Positions 41,582-48,685 of a DNA stretch of 64,000 nucleotides are shown here, in pieces. Numbering within the stretch: position 1 is the first letter of the stretch; each line of letters opens with the position of its first letter. Where the stretch lies: NCBI GenBank assembly GCA_045805505.1, contig JBJMLA010000162.1, forward strand, positions 1 through 64,000. Direction: 5' to 3'. The stretch is from BP-464 sp045805505. GTDB lineage: Bacteria > Actinomycetota > Thermoleophilia > Solirubrobacterales > Solirubrobacteraceae. The notes below the pieces were generated by a model, which ran no database searches, was not told the DNA's origin, and worked only from the letters and a program-made list of their open reading frames with translations. Position numbers and translations under genes: made by a program.

Positions 41582-41939
41582 CGCAGTCCTCGACGCTCTG
41601 GAGGCGCTGCAACGCGCCTTGTCGGTCAACGCCGAGCTCTCGGCGGCCATGGAGGACCGGATCGAGCGCGTGGCCCGCGGCCGCGGCGCCGGTCGCAGCT
41701 ACCGCGAGATCGTCGAGACCGAGCGCGGACCGCTGGTCGTGGAGATGCTCACCGAGGCCATGCACGCCCTGGAGACGGCGGGTTCCGTCGTCCGCCGGGC
41801 CGAGGCCCGCGCGCTGCACGACGAGGGCATGACGATGGACGAGATCGCCGCGGCCTTCGGCGTGACGCGCCAGCGCGTCTCGGCGCTGCTGCGCGAGCCT
41901 CGCCCCTCGCCGCTCAAGCGCCGCCGCTGGACGGACTAG
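41541..41939 (+). CDS. Small helix-turn-helix protein
   Basis: A 132-residue protein. Residues 12-75 are helical and polar (DALEALQRALSVNAELSAAMEDRI, then REIVETERGPLVVEMLTEAM). Residues 88-120 form a Trp-free HTH like sigma region 4 or Sin/MerR: ALHDEGMTMDEIAAAFGVTRQRVSALL. The last 12 residues are basic. It starts inside the preceding gene, so the two are coupled. It is the best local candidate for the regulator of the CAACG-N2-CGTTG operator, but that is an inference. Confidence 0.75.
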   Translation: MVTHDTTGRTGRTDAVLDALEALQRALSVNAELSAAMEDRIERVARGRGAGRSYREIVETERGPLVVEMLTEAMHALETAGSVVRRAEARALHDEGMTMDEIAAAFGVTRQRVSALLREPRPSPLKRRRWTD

Positions 41940-42640
41940 ACGATCGTCACGGGCACGCCGGGACCGATCCGGCGGGCCAGCCAGGTGATGGCGCCACCGG
42001 CCAGGCGCACGCACCCGTGCGAGACCGCCGTGCCCAGGCGGCCGCCGACCTGGCCGCGCCCGTGCAGCGCGATCTGTCCCGGACCGCCCTCGAACTCCTG
42101 CAGCACGGCGGACCGGGCGCTGGTGGCCAGAGCGAACGGCGAGCCCGACTGCCACGCCGCGAGCCGCACGCTCTCCTCGACGAAGAAGTAGCCGCGCGGC
42201 GACGGCGTCGAGGGCGCCCCCACGATGGCCGCGAGGACCCGCACCGGCCGGCCGTCGCGGTAGACCACGACGCGACGGATCGCCCGGTGCACGACGAGAT
42301 GCCAGGGGGTCTCGGCTCGCAAGGTGTCTGTGGTGCGGATCCAGCCCGTGGCCGGCGGGACCGCTGCGCCCAGCACGCGACCGGGCAGCCGCACGCGTAC
42401 CCACGCGAGCCCGCTCTCGTCAAGGCGCCGGCCCAGCACGGGCAGCGTGGTGCGCTCGCCGGTGATCGGTCGCGTGGAGCGCACCGTGGCGGTGATGAGG
42501 CTCGTCGGCTGCGGCCCCTGGTGCACCGCGTGGTCGGCGTAGACCTCCACGAGCCTCTGGGTGCGCGGCACCGCCGCCGCGGCGGGCGATGCCGGGAGGG
42601 CGGCGAGAAGGGCAGCGACGCAGAACGCCGCCCGCATCAT
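41936..42640 (-). CDS. Secreted L,D-transpeptidase (YkuD)
   Basis: A 234-residue protein with a signal peptide (1-23). An N-terminal SH3-like or Ig-like region (30-105) precedes the YkuD domain (112-234): LVVHRAIRRVVVYRDGRPV, ALHGRG with His193-Gly194, and the catalytic SHGCVRL with Cys210. It makes 3-3 cross-links in peptidoglycan or attaches proteins to it. It starts in an ATGA overlap with the upstream DUF3494 gene, so the two are made together; the enzyme could anchor that protein. Confidence 0.92.
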   Translation of the reverse strand: MMRAAFCVAALLAALPASPAAAAVPRTQRLVEVYADHAVHQGPQPTSLITATVRSTRPITGERTTLPVLGRRLDESGLAWVRVRLPGRVLGAAVPPATGWIRTTDTLRAETPWHLVVHRAIRRVVVYRDGRPVRVLAAIVGAPSTPSPRGYFFVEESVRLAAWQSGSPFALATSARSAVLQEFEGGPGQIALHGRGQVGGRLGTAVSHGCVRLAGGAITWLARRIGPGVPVTIV

Positions 42641-43737
42641 CCGGTGAATGCGGGCGGGGCCTGCGGGTTGCGCGCGGGGGAGACGACCGCGCTCGCGCAC
42701 GCCTTGAAGCGCAGGCGCAGCGTTCTCGCGGCGCGCCCGTCGCTGAAGCGCACACGTGCGTGGACGATGCCCGAGCGGTCCGAGCGGACGACGAGCACCG
42801 CGAACGGTGCCATCACCTGCCGCGAGACGACCCGGCTACCGACCGAGAAGACCACGCTGCTGATGCCGCTGCCGGCAACGCTGGCCCGGAACGCGCGGCG
42901 GACGCAGCGCCCACGGGTGATCTGCGGCGGGGTGGCGGCGCCGGGCGTGTCGCCCTCGTCGACGCCCGGAGTCCCGTCGGTTCCGCCCCCCGTCGTGCCT
43001 CCGGTCCCACCGGAGCCTCCGGCGTCCGGCACGGTTCCCGCCGCGCACGCGGGACGGGTGATGACGTCGTTGATTAGCGTCACCGCGCCGTTGCGCGCCA
43101 GGACGCGCCCATCGACGGTCACGCCGTCGTTGAGCGTGACCGACTGCAGCGCGACGACCGTGCCGGCGAACACCGAGGACGTGCCCAGCGTCGCCGAGCT
43201 CCCGATCTGCCAATAGACGTTGCAGGCCTGGGCACCGTTGATCAGGGCCACGCGGCTGCCCGACGCGGTGGTCAGGGCCGAGCCGGCCTGCAGGATGAAG
43301 ACCGCGTTGGCGTCGTTCTGCCCGTCGAGCGTGAGCGTCCCGGTCAGGCCGAGCGCGGAGGCCGACCGGTAGACGCCGGCGACGAGCGTCTGGTTGCCCA
43401 GATCGCCCGTGACGGTGGCGGCCGGGTTGCGGCCGGCGGCGTCGTCGTAGGCCACGGTCAGGTCGGCCTGGGCCTGCGCGGCGGGTGCGTCGGAGTTGTG
43501 GGTCGCGCCGTTGACCGTCCCGGGCGGGAACCCGGTGATCGACGTGCCGGGGCTGAGCCCGAGGTCGCCGTTGATGACCGAGGGCCCGGTGTTCGTCACC
43601 GCGGAGCCGGCGAGGACGCCGTAGCTGGCCGCGGTGCCGAGGCCGACGGGGGGCTGGGCCGCACCGGCGGCGGGGACGACGATCGCGAGTAGGGCGATCG
43701 CCAGGACGAACGGTGCCTTCTGCGCTGCGGTGGTCAT
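42637..43737 (-). CDS. DUF3494 (type I ice-binding-like) secreted protein
   Basis: A 366-residue protein. A signal peptide (1-26) leads to a DUF3494 beta-solenoid (about 30-235): LGTAASYGVLAGSAVTNTGP, VINGDLGLSPGTSITGFPPG, ADLTVAYDDAAGR and GRVLARNGAVTLIND are near-consensus for the family. Characterised members bind ice or act as adhesins. A Gly/Thr-rich linker (about 236-270) and a C-terminal beta-domain with Cys residues follow; that tail type is common in Solirubrobacterales surface proteins. The ATG at 43737 is preferred because signal and length fit. Confidence 0.9.
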   Translation of the reverse strand: MTTAAQKAPFVLAIALLAIVVPAAGAAQPPVGLGTAASYGVLAGSAVTNTGPSVINGDLGLSPGTSITGFPPGTVNGATHNSDAPAAQAQADLTVAYDDAAGRNPAATVTGDLGNQTLVAGVYRSASALGLTGTLTLDGQNDANAVFILQAGSALTTASGSRVALINGAQACNVYWQIGSSATLGTSSVFAGTVVALQSVTLNDGVTVDGRVLARNGAVTLINDVITRPACAAGTVPDAGGSGGTGGTTGGGTDGTPGVDEGDTPGAATPPQITRGRCVRRAFRASVAGSGISSVVFSVGSRVVSRQVMAPFAVLVVRSDRSGIVHARVRFSDGRAARTLRLRFKACASAVVSPARNPQAPPAFTG

Positions 43738-43820
43738 GCGGACCGGCTCTCTGCTCTTCTCTTGACGTGCCGCCCCGAAAGCGAGAAGAGCCTGAAGACT
43801 CACCGAGCGCACCCTGGAGA

Positions 43821-43843
43821 TTAGCAACGATTGCAACTAATTA
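43821..43843 (-). promoter_or_regulatory. AT-rich element upstream of the DUF3494 gene
   Basis: A rare AT-rich patch with GCAAC-GATT-GCAAC-TAATT direct repeats (9-base period) in about 70% GC surroundings, some 85 bp before the DUF3494 start. It is a likely promoter or activator site; no exact -35/-10 pair is assigned. Confidence 0.35.
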
Positions 43844-43855
43844 CGAGCCGCTCTA

Positions 43856-43887
43856 CGACAAAGGCCCGCAAACGCGGGCCTTTGTCG
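43856..43887 (-). terminator. Intrinsic terminator of tRNA-Gln
   Basis: A perfect 14-bp stem (CGACAAAGGCCCGC and its complement) with a 4-base loop starts 5 bases after the tRNA. TTT in the distal arm gives a weak U run. Confidence 0.8.
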
Positions 43888-43892
43888 ACAGC

Positions 43893-43962
43893 TCCGGGAC
43901 AGGGATTCGAACCCCAAATTTCTGCTCCAGAGGCAGACGTGTTGCCGTTACACCATCCCGGA
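43893..43962 (-). tRNA. trnQ: tRNA-Gln (anticodon CUG)
   Basis: A 70-base cloverleaf. The acceptor stem TCCGGGA/TCCCGGA pairs fully; the anticodon stem TCTGC/GCAGA encloses CTCTGGA, giving anticodon CTG; the T loop is TTCGAAT. The CCA end is not encoded. D and T stems include one or two wobble pairs. No integrase or attachment repeat lies beside it. Confidence 0.93.
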
Positions 43963-43992
43963 AAGGACGGCGAAGAGGATAGCGCGGCCCTC

Positions 43993-45792
43993 TCAGGCAG
44001 CGGCCTGCTCGGCCCAGTCGCGGTAGAGGGCCCAGTAGGCGCCCTGCGCGGCCATCAGCTCGTCGTGGGTGCCCTGCTCGGAGATCCGGCCGCCGTCGAG
44101 CACGACGATGCGGCCCGCCTGGCGGATGGTCGAGAGGCGGTGGGCGATGACCACCGCGGTGCGGCCGGCCAGCAGGCGGCGCAGGCCCTCCTCGATGCGG
44201 CCCTCGGTGTGCAGGTCGACGTTGGAGGTCGCCTCGTCGAGGATGAGGATCCGGGGATCGGCGATCAGCGCGCGGGCGAAGGCGAGCAGCTGGCGCTGGC
44301 CGGCCGAGAGCTGGACGCCGCGCTCGCCGACCTCGGTGTCGTAGCCGTCGGGCAGCGCGGCGATGAACGCCCCGGCGCCGACGGCCTCGGCGGCGGCGAC
44401 GATCTCCTCGTCGGTCGCGTCGGGGCGGCCGAAGCCGATGTTCTCGCCGACGGTGCCGCTGAACAGGAACGCCTCCTGCGGCACGATGCCCATCTGGGAC
44501 CGCAGCGAGTGCGCGCGGATGTCGCGCAGGTCGATGCCGTCGACGAGGACCCTGCCCTGCGTCGGGTCGTAGAAGCGGGCGACGAGCTTGGCGAACGTCG
44601 ACTTGCCCGCGCCCGTCGAGCCCACGAGCGCCACGGTCTGCCCGGGCGGGATCGTGAGGTCGACCTCGGCGAGCGCGAGCTTCGTGCCTTCGCGCGTCGA
44701 GTAGGCGAACGTGACCTCGTCGAAGCGGATCTCGCCGCGGATCCGCTCGAGGTCGACCGCGTCGGGCTTCTCGACGAGGTCTGACTGCTCGTCGAGCAGC
44801 TCGAAGATCTTGTCGAGCGCCGCCATGCCCGCCTGGTAGGTCGTGTAGAGCTGGGAGAGCTGGCCGATCGGGTCGAAGAACCCGTTGAGCGCCGCGACGA
44901 AGCCGACGAGGACGCCGACCTCGAGGTGCCCGTCGATGACCTGCTTGCCGCCGATCAGCAGGATGGCGACCGTCGCCAGCGCGCTGACGAACTCGACCGC
45001 CGGGAAGTAGCCCGCGTTGAGGTAGACGGTCTTCATGTTCGCGTCGAGGTTCTCCTCGTTGAGCGCGTGGAACCGCTTGCGGTGCCGCGGCTCCTGGGCG
45101 AACGAGCGGACGACCCGGATCCCGCTCAGCGACTCCTGCAGATAGCCGCTGATCGCGCCGATGGTCTCGCGCGTGCGCTTGTACGCGTCAGCCGACGCGA
45201 TGCGGAAGGCCAGCGAGCCCAGCGCCATCACGGGGAAGATGCAGAACGTGATCAGGGCGAGCTCGACGTCGAAGCTCAGCAGGATGATGATCGTGCCCAG
45301 CAGCGTCAGCGAGGCCTGAAAGAGCGTGACGACGCTGTCGGTGACCAGCGAGTTGAGCGCCTCGACGTCGTTGGTCATGCGCGAGATGAGCACGCCGGCG
45401 GGCCGCTTCTCGTAGAAGCCCACCGGCATCGACTGCAGATGGCGGAAGATCTGGAGCCGCAGGTCCTGCAGGGCACGCTGGCCGACCCAGCCGGTCAGGT
45501 AGGTCTGCAGGAACGTGGCGCCCCACACGACCAGCGCGGAGACCACGAAGGCCACCACGATCCAGTCGAGCGTCTCGAGGTTGCCCGGGACGATGCCGTC
45601 GTCGATCGCGTGCTTGGCCAGCGGCGCGGGAGCCAGGGAGGCCGCGGTGCCGAGCACCAGCGCGACGAACATCGCCGCCACCCGCCAGCGGTAGGGGCGC
45701 AGCAGCACGAGCAGCCCGCGGAGCTTGCGGCCGCGGCCGCTGGTGCCGCGCAGGCGCCGGCGGACGTCGGCCAGACGCGAGTCCGTGCTCAC
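43993..45792 (-). CDS. ABC exporter half-transporter (signature LSAGQ)
   Basis: A 599-residue protein with six membrane helices (about 35-330) and a nucleotide domain. Walker A is GSTGAGKS, the signature is LSAGQ rather than LSGGQ, and Walker B is ILILDEATS with the catalytic Glu present. It overlaps the second half-transporter by 4 bp. Paired with that subunit, whose Walker B ends in Asp, the altered signature here and the altered Walker B there fall in the same composite ATP site. That is the pattern of heterodimeric exporters such as TM287/288. The cargo, a lipid or drug, is unknown. Confidence 0.94.
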   Translation of the reverse strand: MSTDSRLADVRRRLRGTSGRGRKLRGLLVLLRPYRWRVAAMFVALVLGTAASLAPAPLAKHAIDDGIVPGNLETLDWIVVAFVVSALVVWGATFLQTYLTGWVGQRALQDLRLQIFRHLQSMPVGFYEKRPAGVLISRMTNDVEALNSLVTDSVVTLFQASLTLLGTIIILLSFDVELALITFCIFPVMALGSLAFRIASADAYKRTRETIGAISGYLQESLSGIRVVRSFAQEPRHRKRFHALNEENLDANMKTVYLNAGYFPAVEFVSALATVAILLIGGKQVIDGHLEVGVLVGFVAALNGFFDPIGQLSQLYTTYQAGMAALDKIFELLDEQSDLVEKPDAVDLERIRGEIRFDEVTFAYSTREGTKLALAEVDLTIPPGQTVALVGSTGAGKSTFAKLVARFYDPTQGRVLVDGIDLRDIRAHSLRSQMGIVPQEAFLFSGTVGENIGFGRPDATDEEIVAAAEAVGAGAFIAALPDGYDTEVGERGVQLSAGQRQLLAFARALIADPRILILDEATSNVDLHTEGRIEEGLRRLLAGRTAVVIAHRLSTIRQAGRIVVLDGGRISEQGTHDELMAAQGAYWALYRDWAEQAAA

Positions 45793-47558
45793 AGGCCGGC
45801 CACCTCGCGCTCGATCGGCTTGCGCGTCAGGAAGACCTGGTCGGGCAGGCCCTTCTCGACGATCTCGCGGTACAGGTCGCTGACGCCCAGCAGCTCGTCG
45901 TGGGTGCCGTGCGCGGCAACGTGGCCGTCCTCGAGCACGACGATCTCGTCGGCCAGGGCGATGGTCGAGAGGCGGTGGGCGATGACGAACGTCGTGCGCC
46001 CGGCCATGACCTCGCGCAGCGCGGCCTTGATGGCCTGCTCGGTGGTGGCGTCGACGCTCGACGTGGCGTCGTCGAGGATCAGGATCCGCGGATCGGCGAG
46101 GAACGCGCGGGCGATGGCCACGCGCTGGCGCTGGCCACCACTCAGGGTCAGGCCGCGCTCCCCGACGCGCGTGTCGTAGCCGTCGGGCAGCCGCTCGATG
46201 AAGTCGTGGGCCTGCGCGCGGCGCGCGGCGCGCTCGACGTCGTCGGCCGAGGCCTCCGGATTCGCGTAGGCGATGTTGTCACGCACCGATGCGCTGAACA
46301 GGAACGGCGCGTCGTCGACCACCGCGATCGCGCGGCGCAGCGACGACGGCTCGACGTCGCGGACGTCGGCGCCGTCGACGAGCACGGCGCCGGAGGTCGG
46401 GTCATAGAGCCGGGGGAGAAGGGCGACCAGCGACGTCTTGCCCGAGCCGGTCGCGCCGACCAGCGCAACGGTCCGGCCGGCGGGCACCTCGAGCGAGACG
46501 CCGGTCAGGGCGTCGCGCGTTGCGCCCTCGTAGCGCAGCGTCACGTCGCGCAGTTCGACGCGGCCGGAGCCGTCGGGAAGTCCGGGCGCCATCGGGCCGG
46601 CGACGATCCGCGGCGCGCGATCGAGGACCTGGAAGAGCCGCGCTCCGGAGGCCGTCGCGCGCTGCGCCATGCCCAACGAGATGCCGAGCATGCGCATCGG
46701 CCCGAGCAGCATCAGCAAATAGGCGTAGAACGCGGTGAAGTCGCCGAGCGTCAGCGTGCCGTCGATCACCCGCCGGCCCCCGAAGAACAGGATCGCCGCG
46801 AGCCCGAGCTGCGGCAGGAAGCCGATGAACGGGTTGTAGTAGGCCTGCAGTCGCGTCGAGATCATCGCCTGGTCGAACAGCCGCGCGACCGCCCCGGTGA
46901 AGCGCTCGAACTGGCGCTCCTCGCGCGCGAAGGACTTCACGACGCGGACGCCCGAGATGTTCTCCTCGACCTCGGCCGTGACCTCGGCGATCCGCTGCTG
47001 GACCTCCTGGATCGCGGGCCGCCCGCGGCGGCCGTAGCGGGCCGCGACGAAGACGACGAACGGCACCGGGATCAGCGACAGCGCCGCCAGCCCGGGGTCG
47101 GTGGCGAACATCGCGGCCGACGCCAGCAGGATCGTCAGCGCCGACTGGATCATGAAGATCAGCCCGTAGCCAAGGAAGAAGCGCACGGCCTGCAGGTCGA
47201 CCGTCGCCCGCGACATCAGCTGGCCGGTCTGCTGGCGATCGAAGAAGCCCAGCTCGAGGCCGAGCAGGTGGCCGTAGACGCGCTCGCGCAGATCGAGCTC
47301 GACGCCCAGCGAGACCTTGCCGGCGATCAGCCGCCGCGCGACGGTCAGGGTCAGGCGCAGGAGGCCCGCGACCGCGATGGCGATGACCAGCGACGTGAGG
47401 TCGGCGGCGTCGCTCGCGCGCACCCGGTCGACGGCGCGACCGGTCAGCCACGGGATGGCGACGGTGGCGCCCATCGCCAGCGCGGCGAGGACCAGCGACG
47501 CGACCACTCCGCGCCGATAAGGTCGCAGGAAGCCGAGGAGTCGTCGGAACGTCGCCAC
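45789..47558 (-). CDS. ABC exporter half-transporter with degenerate Walker B
   Basis: A 589-residue type IV exporter subunit. The membrane domain includes LLGLELGFFDRQQTGQLMSRATVD. The nucleotide domain has Walker A GATGSGKT, signature LSGGQRQRV and Walker B ILILDDATS, where Asp replaces the catalytic Glu. One ATP site of the heterodimer should therefore bind but hydrolyse slowly. It is the first gene of the pair and is divergent, by 15 bp, from a small Cys-rich protein. Confidence 0.94.
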   Translation of the reverse strand: MATFRRLLGFLRPYRRGVVASLVLAALAMGATVAIPWLTGRAVDRVRASDAADLTSLVIAIAVAGLLRLTLTVARRLIAGKVSLGVELDLRERVYGHLLGLELGFFDRQQTGQLMSRATVDLQAVRFFLGYGLIFMIQSALTILLASAAMFATDPGLAALSLIPVPFVVFVAARYGRRGRPAIQEVQQRIAEVTAEVEENISGVRVVKSFAREERQFERFTGAVARLFDQAMISTRLQAYYNPFIGFLPQLGLAAILFFGGRRVIDGTLTLGDFTAFYAYLLMLLGPMRMLGISLGMAQRATASGARLFQVLDRAPRIVAGPMAPGLPDGSGRVELRDVTLRYEGATRDALTGVSLEVPAGRTVALVGATGSGKTSLVALLPRLYDPTSGAVLVDGADVRDVEPSSLRRAIAVVDDAPFLFSASVRDNIAYANPEASADDVERAARRAQAHDFIERLPDGYDTRVGERGLTLSGGQRQRVAIARAFLADPRILILDDATSSVDATTEQAIKAALREVMAGRTTFVIAHRLSTIALADEIVVLEDGHVAAHGTHDELLGVSDLYREIVEKGLPDQVFLTRKPIEREVAGL

Positions 47559-47573
47559 GTCAGATCAGCCTAG

Positions 47574-47765
47574 TTGTCCAGTCAACCATCAGCGGGTCTC
47601 TGCAACCTCTGCGCACACCAGCGCGTCGTGGGCAATACGCGCGGGTCGTCGTTCTCGATGTGCGGCCTGCACAAGACCGACCCGCGGTTTCCGAAGTACC
47701 CGCGACTGCCGGTGCTCCAGTGCGCCGGGTTCGAGGCTCAGGCGACCGGCTCGAGGACCATGTAG
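47574..47765 (+). CDS. Small Cys-containing protein of unknown function
   Basis: A 63-residue protein with a TTG start. CNLCAHQRVVGNTRGSSFSMC and a later VLQCAGFE give four Cys (C-x2-C, C, C), a likely metal knuckle. I recall short proteins with RVV-NTRGS-F-SLC and TDPRFPKYPRLPV patterns in many bacteria, without known role. The 3' end overlaps the converging membrane gene by 28 bp. Confidence 0.7.
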   Translation: MSSQPSAGLCNLCAHQRVVGNTRGSSFSMCGLHKTDPRFPKYPRLPVLQCAGFEAQATGSRTM

Positions 47766-48685
47766 CCGCCGTCGGTGCCGGCGGCCTGGAACTTGAACTT
47801 GAAGTCGCGCTCGCTGGTCAGCGACTCGACGAAGTTGATGTCGGGTGACGACATCACGGTCTCCACGCGCGGCGGCTGGGGCGCGAGCGTGGAGTCGATC
47901 GGCTGCTTGAGCTGATCCTCGAGGTCCTGGCGCTGCAGCAGGACCGCCTGGTTCTGCGTCTTGGCGTACTTGCCGGTCTTGGCGTTGGAGGTGAGCGGCA
48001 TCACCGCGACGACGTTGTCGGCGTCGGTGTAGTGGAACGTGTAGAGCGCGAGCTCGACGATCTCGCGGCGCAGCAGCAGCGCGCGTTCCATGCTCGGCTT
48101 GCCCGTGGCGATCCGGCAGTCCTTCGCGCCGATCCCGCACAGGTTGAAGAGGACGCCCTGCCCCCCGAGCGGGAAGTAGCTCAGGCCGGAGTCGACGATC
48201 AGCTCGAGCGGGGTCTGCTGGAACTGCAGCGGCCCACCGGTGACGTTGACGAGCTGCTTGCCGCTCTCGGTCTGGTAGCGCTCGGCGACGTACTGGGCGA
48301 TCTCGGCGGGCGCGGTCTCGGCGGCCGTCGGCTTCCACGCCGACCACGGCAGCGCGTCCTTGTGCTCGGGCGCGCCGTTGACGGCCAGTGCCACGACCGC
48401 GGCGATCGCCGCGAGGCCCAGCGCGAAGAGCGCGCCGAGCAGGAACTGAAAGCGCGGGGAGTGCGGCGCCTCGGCCGGCGGCTCGTCGGGCGCGGCGGGC
48501 TCGGGCAGGAGGCCGTCGTCGCCGTACGTCGTCACCGGCGGCTGCGGCGGAGCCGGCGGGTCGACCAGGGGCTCGCGCACGGCGGGCAGCAGCGACTGCG
48601 AGTCGACCTTGGGCTTGGTGCCCGCGGGGTCGTCCGGGCGCGTGCGCGGATCGGGACGGTCGGGCTGCTCGGTGTCGTCGCTCAC
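47738..48685 (-). CDS. Single-span membrane protein coupled to the FtsH-like protease
   Basis: A 315-residue protein with a GTG start. The N-terminal 85 residues are acidic and Pro-rich and should be cytoplasmic. One membrane span follows (FQFLLGALFALGLAAIAAVVALAV), then about 200 residues outside, holding DSGLSYFPLGGQGVLFNLCGIG with Cys residues. I recognise no family. The start overlaps the stop of the protease gene (GTGA), so equal co-synthesis is expected. A modulator or substrate adaptor, as HflK/HflC are for FtsH, is a reasonable inference. Confidence 0.75.
   Translation of the reverse strand: MSDDTEQPDRPDPRTRPDDPAGTKPKVDSQSLLPAVREPLVDPPAPPQPPVTTYGDDGLLPEPAAPDEPPAEAPHSPRFQFLLGALFALGLAAIAAVVALAVNGAPEHKDALPWSAWKPTAAETAPAEIAQYVAERYQTESGKQLVNVTGGPLQFQQTPLELIVDSGLSYFPLGGQGVLFNLCGIGAKDCRIATGKPSMERALLLRREIVELALYTFHYTDADNVVAVMPLTSNAKTGKYAKTQNQAVLLQRQDLEDQLKQPIDSTLAPQPPRVETVMSSPDINFVESLTSERDFKFKFQAAGTDGGYMVLEPVA

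Noticed and set aside
43893..43962. tRNA-Gln as an integration site for a mobile element
   Set aside because: There is no integrase, no direct repeat of the tRNA end and no change in composition on either side.
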